A DNA stretch of 64,000 nucleotides from Nocardia abscessus (GCF_015477775.1 NZ_JADLQO010000014.1:186001-250000); one strand, 5' to 3'; positions 16,203 to 24,722 are shown, counted from the first letter of the stretch. The notes: generated by a model from the letters alone, not told the origin. Made by a program: numbers and translations.

Positions 16203-17204
16203 TCAGTACCGACGGCTCGGCACCCGCACCCGCCGGATCGGCACCACCGTCCACCAGGTGACGCAGCGCCACACCCATTCCAGCGGGCCGTACTCGAACA
16301 ACTGCAACCACCCTGCGCTGCACACCGCCTGCACCGCGACGATCGCGGCCGCCAACCCGAGCACCGTCGCGTAGTCGTCGGAGCCGGTCAATCCCAGACG
16401 CGGTGCGGCGAGCAGGATCAGGGCGGTCGCGCCGACGTAGTTGGTCAAAGCCATGCGGCCCATCGGCCGCAACACCTCCGCCAGCACCTGGCCGGGTTCG
16501 ATGCGCAGCAACAGCAGCAGTCCGGTGAGATAAGCCAGTGCGCCCATCAGGCCCGCCACAGCTATGGCAGGGGTGGACCACAGCTCGAGATACGGCGTGC
16601 GGAACTCCCACCTGCCCGCCACTATCGCGGCGGGCAGGGCGAGAGCGAAGACCGCACCGATCTGCCAACCCCGCTCGTCCAGCGTGTCCACGATCCCGGC
16701 GCGTGCGGTGGCCAGGCCGAGCAGGAACAACCCGGGCACCAGGGCCAGTCCGCCGCCGAGGGCCAGCGCGACGCCGAAGGTGCCTGCCAGGCCCGCCAGC
16801 AGCACCGCCCAGTTCGGCAGCGCCGACGCGGGCACCAGGATCACCAATCCGGCCAGCGCGTACGGCAGCAGCGCCTCACCCGGTTGGAACTGCTGGTGGA
16901 CCAGGCCGATGACGCCGAGCGCGAGCAGTCGGCGGATCAGGACCAGCCGCGGCCGCTCGCCGCGCTCCACCGCGGTGTCCATCAGCAAGGCGAAACCGAT
17001 CCCGAACAGGAACGCGAAGATCGGAAAGAACCGTCCCTCGAACACCACCGACAGCGCGTGCCGCACCGGGAGCACCACGCCCGATCCGTCCGTCGTTGCC
17101 ATCTCGGCGATCTGCCAGATGTTCACGACGAGGATTCCGCACAGCGCGAACCCACGCACCGCGTCCAGTTCCTCGATGCGTAGCGGACCCGGGTGGTTGT
17201 GCAT
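16203..17204 (-). CDS. DUF418-family polytopic membrane protein
   Basis: 333 residues from the ATG at 17204. The opening RIEELDAVRGFALCGILVVN is the hallmark start of this family, followed by FFPIFAFLFGIGFALLMD and about ten hydrophobic helices. Related to acyltransferase-3-like membrane proteins; activity unknown. The open frame reaches 17267, but 17204 gives the family-like N-terminus and has a TACCGT box seven bases before it. Divergent from the MarR gene and possibly under its control. Confidence 0.87.
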   Translation of the reverse strand: MHNHPGPLRIEELDAVRGFALCGILVVNIWQIAEMATTDGSGVVLPVRHALSVVFEGRFFPIFAFLFGIGFALLMDTAVERGERPRLVLIRRLLALGVIGLVHQQFQPGEALLPYALAGLVILVPASALPNWAVLLAGLAGTFGVALALGGGLALVPGLFLLGLATARAGIVDTLDERGWQIGAVFALALPAAIVAGRWEFRTPYLELWSTPAIAVAGLMGALAYLTGLLLLLRIEPGQVLAEVLRPMGRMALTNYVGATALILLAAPRLGLTGSDDYATVLGLAAAIVAVQAVCSAGWLQLFEYGPLEWVWRCVTWWTVVPIRRVRVPSRRY

Positions 17205-17211
17205 GGATTTC

Positions 17212-17217
17212 ACGGTA
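17212..17217 (-). promoter_or_regulatory. -10 box of predicted leaderless mRNA (DUF418 gene)
   Basis: On the minus strand TACCGT, then seven bases, then the ATG at 17204. No ribosome-binding site is visible, and the box supports this start. Confidence 0.45.
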
Positions 17218-17270
17218 TCGAGCAGCCGCCGCCGCACCGGGATCTCGCGCGGAGATGTCGCGCACATTGA

Positions 17271-17300
17271 TTAACGCACTAACTATTAATGCGCTAACTT
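17271..17300 (+). promoter_or_regulatory. Probable MarR operator over the marR promoter
   Basis: Two copies of a near-palindrome, TTAACGCACTAA (17271-17282) and TTAATGCGCTAA (17286-17297), lie 15 bases apart. A -10 box TAACTT (17295-17300) overlaps the second copy. MarR proteins typically bind such AT-flanked inverted repeats. The site lies between marR and the divergent DUF418 gene. Confidence 0.6.
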
Positions 17301-17322
17301 AGAGCGCGGACAAGGAGGACCG

Positions 17323-17814
17323 ATGGAGACCGAGATGGACGATCCCCTGCGCTTGGACCGGCAGGTGTGTTTCGCGCTGGCGGTGGCCAACCGCGCGGTG
17401 CTGGCCGTCTACCGGCCGCTGCTCGAACCGCTCGGGCTCACCCACCCGCAGTATCTGGTGATGCTCGCCCTCTGGGGCGAGGCGCCGATGTCGGTCAAAG
17501 CGATCGCCGAGGCCATCCGGCTCGACTCCCCCACCCTGTCCCCCCTACTCAAACGCCTGGAAGCGGCCGGCCTGATCAGCCGCGAACGCGACAGCCGGGA
17601 CGAGCGCAACCTGGTGGTGAACCTCACCCGAGCCGGAGCCGAACTGCGGGAGCAAGCCGAGCGGATCCCGCCCGCCGTCGTGCGCCGCCTCGGCGTGACT
17701 ATGGCCGACCTCGAGGAGTTGCGCGACGTCCTCACCCGGGTGAACGAGGCGGCCCGCCGGTCGGTGCTCGCCGAGTCCGGCTCCCCCGCCGCCGACCGAG
17801 GAGTTCAGGCATGA
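17323..17814 (+). CDS. MarR-family transcriptional regulator
   Basis: 163 residues. The winged-helix core is LGLTHPQYLVMLALWGEAPM, then VKAIAEAIRLDSPTLSPLLKRLEAAGLI with the recognition helix, then the wing RERDSRDERNLVVNLT. The sequence resembles the OhrR-like branch, but the sensing Cys near the N-terminus is only suggested by QVCFALAVANRAV (Cys in the OhrR position), so peroxide sensing is an inference. AAGGAGG precedes the ATG. Probable operator at 17271-17300. Overlaps the next gene by 4 bases (ATGA). Confidence 0.9.
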   Translation: METEMDDPLRLDRQVCFALAVANRAVLAVYRPLLEPLGLTHPQYLVMLALWGEAPMSVKAIAEAIRLDSPTLSPLLKRLEAAGLISRERDSRDERNLVVNLTRAGAELREQAERIPPAVVRRLGVTMADLEELRDVLTRVNEAARRSVLAESGSPAADRGVQA

Positions 17815-18191
17815 CCCGACAGCGACGACGGCCCGATCCGATCCAGTGGATCGGCTACGCCTTCGGACGCCGCCTGCCCGACTCGATGCGCGAGTGGGTA
17901 CGTGACGACCTGACCGGAAGGTTCGCAGCCGTCCGGCACATCCTGCGCGGGACGGTGCCGTTCACACCCCTGTTCGCGGCGTTCCTGCTGTTCCCCGGCG
18001 AGCTGTGGCTGCGCGGCGCGATGGTCCTGCTGGCGCTGCTGCTGGCCCTGTTCTACACCGTCGCGTTCATGCCGATGAACCGCGCGCACCGGCTCGCGAA
18101 GCACGGGCTGCCCGCGGATCTGGAGAACCCGCGGCGGGCCCGGCGCCGAGAGCTGGAGCGGGCGAGATACGCGGCGCAGCACCCGCACTGA
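17811..18191 (+). CDS. DUF5313-type membrane protein
   Basis: 126 residues with a conserved N-terminus (RPDPIQWIGYAFGRRLPDSM) seen in this actinobacterial family. Two hydrophobic helices lie at about 50-90, and the tail is basic (RRARRRELERARYAAQ). Function unknown. Its ATG overlaps the marR stop (ATGA) with GAGGAG upstream, so it is translated with marR and likely belongs to the same response. Confidence 0.8.
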   Translation: MTRQRRRPDPIQWIGYAFGRRLPDSMREWVRDDLTGRFAAVRHILRGTVPFTPLFAAFLLFPGELWLRGAMVLLALLLALFYTVAFMPMNRAHRLAKHGLPADLENPRRARRRELERARYAAQHPH

Positions 18192-18259
18192 GCGGTTCAT
18201 TCCGTCGCGGCCACGGAACGCGCGTGGGCCGACCGCTTCGTGGTTCCCGCGTTCGCCGG

Positions 18260-19360
18260 TCAAGGGCTGGCGGCCAGGCCGACGAAGGCCGCGAACACAG
18301 CCAGGTGGACGCCGCCTTGCAGCAGCGTCGCCCTTCCCGGGACGACCGTCAGCCCGCCCACCACGACGGTGAGGGCCAACAGCACCATCTGGGTCGCGCC
18401 GAGGCCGAGCACCAAGGGGCCCTCCAGCCAGATGCTCGCCACGGCGATCGCCGGGATGGTCAGGCCGATGCTCGCCATGGCCGAACCCAGGGCGAGATTG
18501 AGACCGATCTGCACCTGGTCGCGGCGCGCGGCGCGCACCGCGGCCAGCGTCTCGGGCAGCAGCACCAACAGCGCGATCACCACACCGACCGCCGATTGCG
18601 GCAGGCCCGCCGACTCGACGGCCGACTCCACGGCGGGCGACACCACCTTCGCCAGCCCCACCACGCAGATCAGTGCGACCAGCAGCAGACCGAGGCCGGC
18701 CAGCGCGGCGCGCGCACTGGGCAGCTCGGCGTGCTCGTCGCCCTCGGCGACGACACCGTCCGCCTCGACCGGGAGGAAATCGTCCGGATGACGCACCGTC
18801 TGCACCATCACGAACAGGCCGTACAGCGCGAGCGAGGCCACCGCGGCGAAGGCCAGCTGCGCGGGCGAGAACTCCGGGCCGGGCTTGCTCGTGGTGAAGG
18901 TCGGCAGCACGAGGCTGAGCGTGGCCAGGGTCGCCACGGTGGCCAGCGCCGCACCGGTGCCTTCCGCGTTGAACACCGCCACCCGTCTGCGTAGGGCGCC
19001 CACCAGCAGGCAGAGACCGAAGATGCCGTTGCAAGTGATCATCACGGCGGCGAAGACCGTGTCGCGGGCCAGGGTGGCGGTCTTGTCGCCGCCCGAGCCC
19101 ATCAGCGTCAGGATGAGGGCGACCTCGATGACGGTGACCGCGACCGCCAGCACCAGCGAGCCGAACGGTTCACCGACCCGGAGCGCGACCACCTCCGCGT
19201 GGTGCACCGCGGAGAGCACTGCGCCGATCAACGCCACCACCACGATCGTCACCGCGACAGCGGGCAGACTTCGGCCCCAGGTGGCCGCGAGGGCGAGCAC
19301 GGCGAGCAGTGGTACGAGTACGGTCCAGCGGGCGGTCAACACACGGATCATGCCCACCAT
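18260..19360 (-). CDS. chaA: Ca2+/H+ antiporter, ChaA/CaCA family
   Basis: 366 residues with about eleven hydrophobic helices in two repeats. Each repeat carries the acidic family motif: VTVIEVALILTLMGSGG in the first half and LLVLLPETLAAVRAARRDQVQIGLNLALGSAMASIGLTIP in the second. These acidic residues bind the cation in calcium/cation antiporters. A short acidic linker (about 200-215, VEADGVVAEGDEHAE) separates the halves. It exchanges cytoplasmic Ca2+ (or Na+/K+) for protons. Start GTG or ATG at 19360; an ATG at 19351 is also possible. Convergent with the DUF5313 gene. Confidence 0.88.
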   Translation of the reverse strand: MVGMIRVLTARWTVLVPLLAVLALAATWGRSLPAVAVTIVVVALIGAVLSAVHHAEVVALRVGEPFGSLVLAVAVTVIEVALILTLMGSGGDKTATLARDTVFAAVMITCNGIFGLCLLVGALRRRVAVFNAEGTGAALATVATLATLSLVLPTFTTSKPGPEFSPAQLAFAAVASLALYGLFVMVQTVRHPDDFLPVEADGVVAEGDEHAELPSARAALAGLGLLLVALICVVGLAKVVSPAVESAVESAGLPQSAVGVVIALLVLLPETLAAVRAARRDQVQIGLNLALGSAMASIGLTIPAIAVASIWLEGPLVLGLGATQMVLLALTVVVGGLTVVPGRATLLQGGVHLAVFAAFVGLAASP

Positions 19361-19421
19361 CGTCCCAGCAAACTATTCGCATCCCGGTCGGGTCAGCACT
19401 GTCCACGCCGCGGGCGCGGGC

Positions 19422-19817
19422 TCAGTCGTCCAGATCGATGCGCAGAGTGAGCAGGTCGGTACCGACGAGCCGGACGGCGGCGCTGTTGGCTCGCGGCAGG
19501 GCGGCGAGACGGGCACGCGGATCGTCATCGGGCAGCAGGTGCGCGGTGCCCGTGTGCCACCGCCCGTGCAGCCGCAGCCGGACCCGGTTGTCCGCCTTGA
19601 TGTTCCGGACGTACTGCGAACGTTCGCCGAACTCGGCGACCAACCAGAATTCCCGGCCGATCTTCCGCCCGCCGATCGGGGTGGTCCGTGGCTGCCCGCT
19701 GACCCGGCCGGTGGTTTCCAGCAGGGTCTGCCCCGGCAGCGTGCGAAGGATCGGGTTGCCGACCCGGCGCTGGAACGCCGTCACCACCCGATGCTGAATG
19801 TCGCGCAAGTTCGGCAT
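19422..19817 (-). CDS. Deazaflavin-dependent nitroreductase-family protein (second Ddn-like)
   Basis: 131 residues. Typical features are LPGQTLLETTGRVSGQPRTTPIGGRKIG followed by FWLVAEFGERSQYVRNIKADNRVRLRL, the F420-binding split-barrel pattern. It lacks the shorter N-terminus of the copy at 2485. The ATG at 19817 is supported by a TACCGT box six bases upstream. Substrate unknown. Follows the antiporter gene on the same strand with 61 bases between. Confidence 0.87.
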   Translation of the reverse strand: MPNLRDIQHRVVTAFQRRVGNPILRTLPGQTLLETTGRVSGQPRTTPIGGRKIGREFWLVAEFGERSQYVRNIKADNRVRLRLHGRWHTGTAHLLPDDDPRARLAALPRANSAAVRLVGTDLLTLRIDLDD

Positions 19818-19823
19818 GCCGCG

Positions 19824-19829
19824 ACGGTA
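19824..19829 (-). promoter_or_regulatory. -10 box of predicted leaderless mRNA (Ddn-like gene)
   Basis: Minus-strand TACCGT, six bases, then the ATG at 19817. No ribosome-binding site. Confidence 0.45.
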
Positions 19830-20350
19830 ACACCGGCGGCATCCGCGGGCAGGTTTCGCCGCCTGCGCGATTCGGGCGCTGAGCAGGGCTCGGGCAGACG
19901 CGCGCCGAGCCGTGGCGCGCGCAGGCACCGGATCGCAAACACCCGCTCGCGGCACCGCGCAGGATCGACCGTCCGCGCCGCCGCCGCGGGCAGGACGGGG
20001 CATGCGGTGAGCAATCGGACGAGTCGGTGTGCGCAGCAACAGCATTCTGTGATGTGCACCATAATCATCCGGTCCGGCAATAACTCTCCGCCACGTGTCC
20101 GACCAGCGCAATCACGCGGAGTCGACGCGTGCGACGCCCTCGGGCTCGTGCGCCGAGCCGGCGGCCCCGCCGATGCCCACGCTGCCCGAAACAACCAGCA
20201 GTACCAGGGCATTCCACCCGACCCGAGCGCCCGTACCACGCGGTCGGCGATCGCGGCGGCGCGTCGGGCGCCGCGCCGAGGCGAGGTCGTTACCGAAGAA
20301 CATCCGACAAGGAATCGACCCCGCACCGGTCGATAGGTGAGAATTTGGCG
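19830..20350. other. Non-coding stretch before the PhoU-like gene
   Basis: About 520 bases with no convincing gene. Open frames exist on both strands but lack family resemblance and ribosome-binding sites. A lower-GC patch at about 20030-20100 may hold the promoter of the PhoU-like gene. Confidence 0.4.
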
Positions 20351-21013
20351 GTGCGCACTCAGTTCACTGCCGAGCTCATCGCGTTGACGAAAGATCTGAC
20401 GCTGATGTGCACGCTCGCCCACGACGCCGTCGAGCGTGTCACCGACGCGCTCGTCGACGCCGACCTCACCGCGACCTACGAGGTCTTCGCGCTCGACGAG
20501 CAGTTGCAGAAGATGTACGGCGCGTGCGAGGCGCGCACCGTGGTGCTGCTGGCGTTACAGGCGCCGGTAGCGCGTGACCTACGGCACGTGGTGACCGCGA
20601 TCCAGATCGCCGGTGAACTGTCCCGCATCGGCTGGCTCGCCAGCCGGGTCGCCGACCAGGTGTACCGGAGCCATCCGGGACACGTGGCGACGCAACCCAT
20701 CCTGGACATCCTCGCCGCGATGGGGCAGTTGGCGGCGCAGCGCACGGCGCTGGCCGCGCAGGCGGTCGCGGGCCACCAGGCGCAGGCCGAGGAGCAGACG
20801 CCCGCCGCGCGCCCGATGGAAACGCTGCACCAGCAGTTGCATGCCGCGCTGCGCGAGCCGGAGTCCCAGCCGTCCACCGAGGTCGCGATCGATATCGCGC
20901 TGCTGGGTCATCACCTGGAGCGCTGTATCGACCACACGGCACGCATCGATCGGCTCATCCGCTTCCTCGACACCGGGGTTCCCCCGACCGCCCAGCCGAC
21001 CGACGACGAGTAA
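20351..21013 (+). CDS. PhoU-like phosphate-signalling protein
   Basis: 220 residues, all helical, beginning VRTQFTAELIALTKDLTLMC, the usual opening of PhoU. The first PhoU repeat contains DEQLQKMYGACEARTVVLLALQAPVARDLRHVVTAIQIAGELSRIG. The second is shortened, with IDIALLGHHLERCIDHTARI. PhoU proteins link the Pst transporter to a sensor kinase. No pst, phoR or phoP gene is adjacent, so its partner is unclear. GTG at 20351 with GGTGAG upstream; a TTG at 20345 is possible. Confidence 0.86.
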   Translation: MRTQFTAELIALTKDLTLMCTLAHDAVERVTDALVDADLTATYEVFALDEQLQKMYGACEARTVVLLALQAPVARDLRHVVTAIQIAGELSRIGWLASRVADQVYRSHPGHVATQPILDILAAMGQLAAQRTALAAQAVAGHQAQAEEQTPAARPMETLHQQLHAALREPESQPSTEVAIDIALLGHHLERCIDHTARIDRLIRFLDTGVPPTAQPTDDE

Positions 21014-21058
21014 GCCGCGTCCTCCAGCCGACCACCGCGACGGGAACTGCCGAACCGG

Positions 21059-21919
21059 TCACTTCTCGTCGAGCAGGGGGAAGCGACCGGAACCGAGCAG
21101 CCCCGCGATCGCGTCCATCTTCGCTTGCGGCGCGGCATAGTCCGGGTGCGCGCGCAGCACAGACGCCGCATCGTGCAACCGGATCATCTGCTGTTCGGCT
21201 TCGGCCGCGGTGCGCCCGCCCGGGCTGACCGGATGGCGCGCATACACCGGACGGCGCTGGTCGATCCGGCCCAGCGCCAGTGCTCTGTCCACCCGGCGCG
21301 AGCAGCGGCAGAACGCTTGCGGGTCGGCCAGGCCGCAGGTGGCGTTCAGGAAGTTCCCGAGCCGTTTCTTGGCGCGTTCCAACCGCTTTCGGTAGGCGGC
21401 CGGAGTGATGTCGAGAATCCAGGCGGCCTCCGCCGAGTTCAGCTCGAACACGTCGCCGAGCACGAAGGCGACCCGTTCGTCGCGGGCCAGGCATTGCAGC
21501 ATGCCCTGACTGCAGGTGAGCCGCACTTCGGCGGTCAGCAGCACCGCTTCCGGTCCGCGATAGTCCGCCTCCGACAAGCCGTCGGCCAGCCCGTCCCGGT
21601 AGGCGTCCAGGCTCACTTGCGCGACCTCGTGCGGGGACTGCCGCCGCAGGTTCAGCAGGTGGTTGACGCCGATGCGGTAAGCCCAGGTGAGCAGCTTCGC
21701 CTCGGCGCGCCAAGTGTGCAGATGGTCGAGGACGCGAACCAGGATCTCCTGTGTCGCGTCTTCGGCCTCGGCGGGACGCCAGACCATCCGCAGCGCCAGC
21801 CGATAGAGCGGGTCCTGCAGCAGGCGCACCACCTGGGCGACGGCGTCCCGGTCGCCCGCGACCGCGCGGGCGACCATGACCTGCTCGTCCGCCGCGACCC
21901 GCTCGTGCTGCGTACTCAT
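21059..21919 (-). CDS. ECF-type sigma factor with Cys-rich C-terminal extension
   Basis: 286 residues. Sigma region 2 is AVAQVVRLLQDPLYRLALRMVWRPAEAEDATQEILVRVLDHLHTWR and region 4 is CLARDERVAFVLGDVFELNSAEAAWILDITPAAYRKRLERAK. After region 4 comes NATCGLADPQAFCRCSRRV (C-x8-C-x-C), which could bind a metal, and then about 90 residues with no known fold. No anti-sigma gene lies next to it. The ATG at 21919 is chosen over 21955 because the sigma fold begins there. Convergent with the PhoU-like gene. Confidence 0.88.
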   Translation of the reverse strand: MSTQHERVAADEQVMVARAVAGDRDAVAQVVRLLQDPLYRLALRMVWRPAEAEDATQEILVRVLDHLHTWRAEAKLLTWAYRIGVNHLLNLRRQSPHEVAQVSLDAYRDGLADGLSEADYRGPEAVLLTAEVRLTCSQGMLQCLARDERVAFVLGDVFELNSAEAAWILDITPAAYRKRLERAKKRLGNFLNATCGLADPQAFCRCSRRVDRALALGRIDQRRPVYARHPVSPGGRTAAEAEQQMIRLHDAASVLRAHPDYAAPQAKMDAIAGLLGSGRFPLLDEK

Positions 21920-21983
21920 CGGGCCATCATTCGGCTTGCGTCGCTGTCGACGCAAGCAGGGCGGGGTCTCTCCGTGGCGCGGG

Positions 21984-22856
21984 TCACGAGCGAGCGGCGG
22001 CCCCGATCAGGGCGTGCCGGTCCAGCCACGCCGCGACCGCCCGGCCGATCTCGTCCGGCCGGTCTTCGGGCGCGTGGTGGCCGGCCGGACCGATCGGCGC
22101 GACCTCGGCGCTCGCGAAGGCGTCTGCGGCCCAGTCGATCATCTCCGCCGACCCCAACCCGACGCCGTTCTCCAGCGCCATCAGCAATTTGGGCACCTCG
22201 GGTGTCGCGGCCGCCCACGCGCCGTAGTCGCGCACCAGAGCGACCACGTCGGCGGGCTCCCCGTCCAGCGGGAACTCGCGCGGCCACGCCAGCAGCGGCT
22301 TGCGTGCGGCCGGTGTGGGGTACGGCGCGCGGTACACATCGTGATCCTCGGCCGACAGATCGGCGATGCCCCTGGGCAGGTTGAACTCGATGAAAGTGTT
22401 CTCCTCCAGCACCATTCGCTCTCCTTCCGCCGAGCGGAACTTCCGGAACAGCTCGGCGCCGAGCGGAGGCAGCTCGTCCCAGCGCATCGGCCGCAGGAAC
22501 GTCTCGATCAGCGCGACTCCGCGCACTCTGCCCCGATGCCTGGCGGCCCAGTCCATGCCCAGCGCGCCACCCCAGTCGTGGCCGACCAGCACCACCTGGT
22601 CCAGCCCGAGTGCGTCGAACCAGGCGTCCAGGTAGGCGGCGTGATCGGTGAACCGGTAGTCACTGCCGGGCTTGCCCGACTCCCCCATGCCGATCAGGTC
22701 GGGCGCCAGCGCCCTGGTCCGGTCCGCGACGTGCGGAATCACGTTGCGCCACAGGTACGACGAAGTCGGATTGCCGTGCAGGAACACCACGGGGGTGTCG
22801 CCCACACCGGTGTCGCGGTAGTGCATGAAGGAGTCGAGTACGTCGACGGTCGGCAT
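21984..22856 (-). CDS. Haloalkane dehalogenase (DhaA-like, HLD-II type)
   Basis: 290 residues, the normal size. FLHGNPTSSYLWRN carries the halide-binding Asn29. The nucleophile elbow VGHDWGG contains Asp94, followed by Trp95, the second halide ligand. A late GPAGHHAPED supplies the catalytic His. The order and residues match Rhodococcus DhaA closely. The enzyme hydrolyses carbon-halogen bonds of haloalkanes to alcohol, halide and proton in the cytoplasm. AAGGA precedes the ATG at 22856. The gene stands alone, with no alcohol dehydrogenase beside it to form a degradation pathway. Confidence 0.92.
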   Translation of the reverse strand: MPTVDVLDSFMHYRDTGVGDTPVVFLHGNPTSSYLWRNVIPHVADRTRALAPDLIGMGESGKPGSDYRFTDHAAYLDAWFDALGLDQVVLVGHDWGGALGMDWAARHRGRVRGVALIETFLRPMRWDELPPLGAELFRKFRSAEGERMVLEENTFIEFNLPRGIADLSAEDHDVYRAPYPTPAARKPLLAWPREFPLDGEPADVVALVRDYGAWAAATPEVPKLLMALENGVGLGSAEMIDWAADAFASAEVAPIGPAGHHAPEDRPDEIGRAVAAWLDRHALIGAAARS

Positions 22857-23077
22857 GATGTGGTCCTTCCGGATCCGGTCTGCTTGCCTGCACCCGTTTC
22901 GACACACGATTTCGCTTGTCTGTGACCGGACACGAAGTGAGCATCGTCACATTCCCGAGCGGATGGACAACGACCAGCGCTGCGCCGTCATCTCGTGGAG
23001 ACATCCGTAGTCATGCAGTAGATGCATGGCCGAAACTGAAGATCCGCTGAGAAATTTTTCGAACCATCAGAACGAAC

Positions 23078-23400
23078 TTGCCAATCAACATCTCGCATAT
23101 CTACTGTCTTGATACGTAGGATCAAGCGAGATCGAGATGGAGCTGATGTGTGCTGGCGCCCAATAGGGTACGGCCTCTCCGGTCACCGGCACCGAGCGGA
23201 TCCCGATCGCCCTGATCGTCACGAGTGAGTCCGGAACCGGCGCGGCTCGACACCTCGGGACCTCCCCCTCATCAGCCCCGTGGTGTCGTCCCAGTGCGGA
23301 ATTCGGAGTGGACAACCATCCGCACAACCGCGCGGCTCCACAGGTCTCCTCGTGATAGACCGCCCCCGAATCGGCGCCGGCACGGCGATTCGGGGGCGGG
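23078..23400 (+). ncRNA. Possible non-coding RNA in an AT-richer intergenic region
   Basis: In the gene-free 22857-23548 region, TTGCCA (23078-23083) and TACTGT (23102-23107) with an 18-base spacer form a plausible sigma-70 promoter. An inverted repeat CTTGAT/ATCAAG (23108-23126) lies at the predicted start. A perfect 14-base-pair hairpin (arms 23360-23373 and 23386-23399, loop 12) could terminate a transcript of roughly 285 nt. No gene recognised on either strand explains this terminator. Confidence 0.35.
23360..23399 (+). terminator. Strong hairpin without an upstream gene
   Basis: A 14-base-pair perfect stem starting CCGCCCCCGAATCG with a 12-base loop. It lies about 500 bases past the dehalogenase start and 150 bases before the HNH gene, so it does not follow any recognised open reading frame. 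Confidence 0.6.
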
Positions 23401-23548
23401 CCCACTTTCCGCCCCGACGGCCTTGTGAGCCGCCGGATATCGACCGCCTGTGCCGAATCTCATACGCGCCATTCGGTTGCGCGAAGACCGGGACTGGATA
23501 CTTTGACGCCGGTTACAGTTTCAAGTGGATTCGGCGTTAGGAAGTTCG

Positions 23549-24271
23549 ATGAAGTCCACAGCGCAGCGGCTGGCTCTGATCGGTGTCATGGTCGCGACTT
23601 CCATCGGACTCGTCGCCTGTTCCTCCATTCGGCCCAGTGAGTCGACGGCGGCGCAGTGCGGTTCCGACGGCCGGGCCTGCGCCGACGCGCCCGCCTCGAT
23701 TCCCGGACGCGACGCCATCGCCCTCATGAACTCCTTGCGCGTCGCGGATCGCGCACCCAAAACCGGCTACAGCCGAGACGAATTCGGGCCTCCGTGGTCG
23801 GACAACGTCTCGGTGCCCGGCGGCGGCAACGGCTGCGACACCCGCAACGACATCCTGCAGCGCGACCTGACCGACGTGACCTTCAAGTCGGGCAAGTGCA
23901 TCGTCGCCACCGGAACCCTCGCCGACCCGTACACCGGCAAGACCATCAACTTCAAACGCGGCACGAAGTCCTCCGACGACGTGCAGATCGATCACGTCAT
24001 CGCGCTCTCGGACGCCTGGCAGAAAGGCGCACAGCAGCTTTCCGCCGAACGCCGCCGTGACCTGGCCAACGACCCACTGAACCTGCAGGCCGTGGACGGT
24101 CCCACCAACCAGTCCAAGAGCGACTCCGACGCGGCCGAATGGCTGCCGCCGGTCAAGGGCTATCACTGCGCCTACGTGACCAGGCAGATCCAGGTGAAGG
24201 CGGCCTACCAGCTCTGGGTGACCCCGGCCGAGAAGGATGCCATGGTGCGCATCCTCACCGCCTGCCCCTGA
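23549..24271 (+). CDS. Secreted HNH-endonuclease-family lipoprotein
   Basis: 240 residues. The N-terminus is a lipoprotein signal peptide with a lipobox ending in Cys24 (SIGLVAC). The mature part is an HNH nuclease of the DUF1524/GmrSD-C type: VQIDHVIALSDAWQKGAQ with His149, then NDPLNLQAVDGPTNQSKSD giving the Asn and the last ligand residue. Family members degrade DNA outside the cell or serve as restriction-type nucleases; export with a lipid anchor points to extracellular DNA scavenging or attack. AGGAAG precedes the ATG at 23549. Convergent with the next gene. No immunity protein is seen. Confidence 0.88.
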   Translation: MKSTAQRLALIGVMVATSIGLVACSSIRPSESTAAQCGSDGRACADAPASIPGRDAIALMNSLRVADRAPKTGYSRDEFGPPWSDNVSVPGGGNGCDTRNDILQRDLTDVTFKSGKCIVATGTLADPYTGKTINFKRGTKSSDDVQIDHVIALSDAWQKGAQQLSAERRRDLANDPLNLQAVDGPTNQSKSDSDAAEWLPPVKGYHCAYVTRQIQVKAAYQLWVTPAEKDAMVRILTACP

Positions 24272-24278
24272 GCATTCC

Positions 24279-24722
24279 TCACGCGACGCCGATGTACTGG
24301 TGGTCCCACCGGATCCGGCCCTCGTCGTCGAGCGCGATGACGTCGTACCCACCGCCGACGACGGCGCCGTCCGCCTTGGCCACCATGTGCCAGGTCAGGC
24401 CGATCAGGTTCACCGACAACCGCACTGCGGGCCCCTTCCCGACGAACACGTGCTCGCCAGGGGCGACGAACTCGTCGTATGCGCGATCGACGCGACGGTC
24501 CAGCGCTTCGTAACCGCGGATCTCCACGGTCGGTATCGGGAAGGACAACTGGGCCAATGCTTCCCGCATCGCCTGCGGCGGATCCACCAGCACCTGGGCG
24601 CCGTCCTCGGACCACAGACGCCTGATCTGCTCGTGCCTGGCTTCGGCGTCGGGCTCGTTCCACAGCGCGATGTACCGCTCGGCGAATCGCGACAGTTCCT
24701 GCTCATCGAGTTGTTTGCTCAT
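24279..24722 (-). CDS. SnoaL/NTF2-like protein
   Basis: 147 residues with the NTF2-like pattern: an N-terminal helix FAERYIALWNEPDAEARHEQIRRLWSEDGAQV, a conserved Asp in the VDPP turn, and beta strands ending RWDHQYIGVA. The fold hosts small-molecule isomerases, hydrolases or binding proteins. Activity not predictable. Divergent from the XRE regulator at 24809, which may control it. Confidence 0.82.
   Translation of the reverse strand: MSKQLDEQELSRFAERYIALWNEPDAEARHEQIRRLWSEDGAQVLVDPPQAMREALAQLSFPIPTVEIRGYEALDRRVDRAYDEFVAPGEHVFVGKGPAVRLSVNLIGLTWHMVAKADGAVVGGGYDVIALDDEGRIRWDHQYIGVA

Noticed and set aside
23026-23111. 28-codon open frame starting MAETEDPLRNF in the AT-richer patch
   Set aside because: No ribosome-binding site, no recognisable product and overlaps the candidate promoter at 23078.
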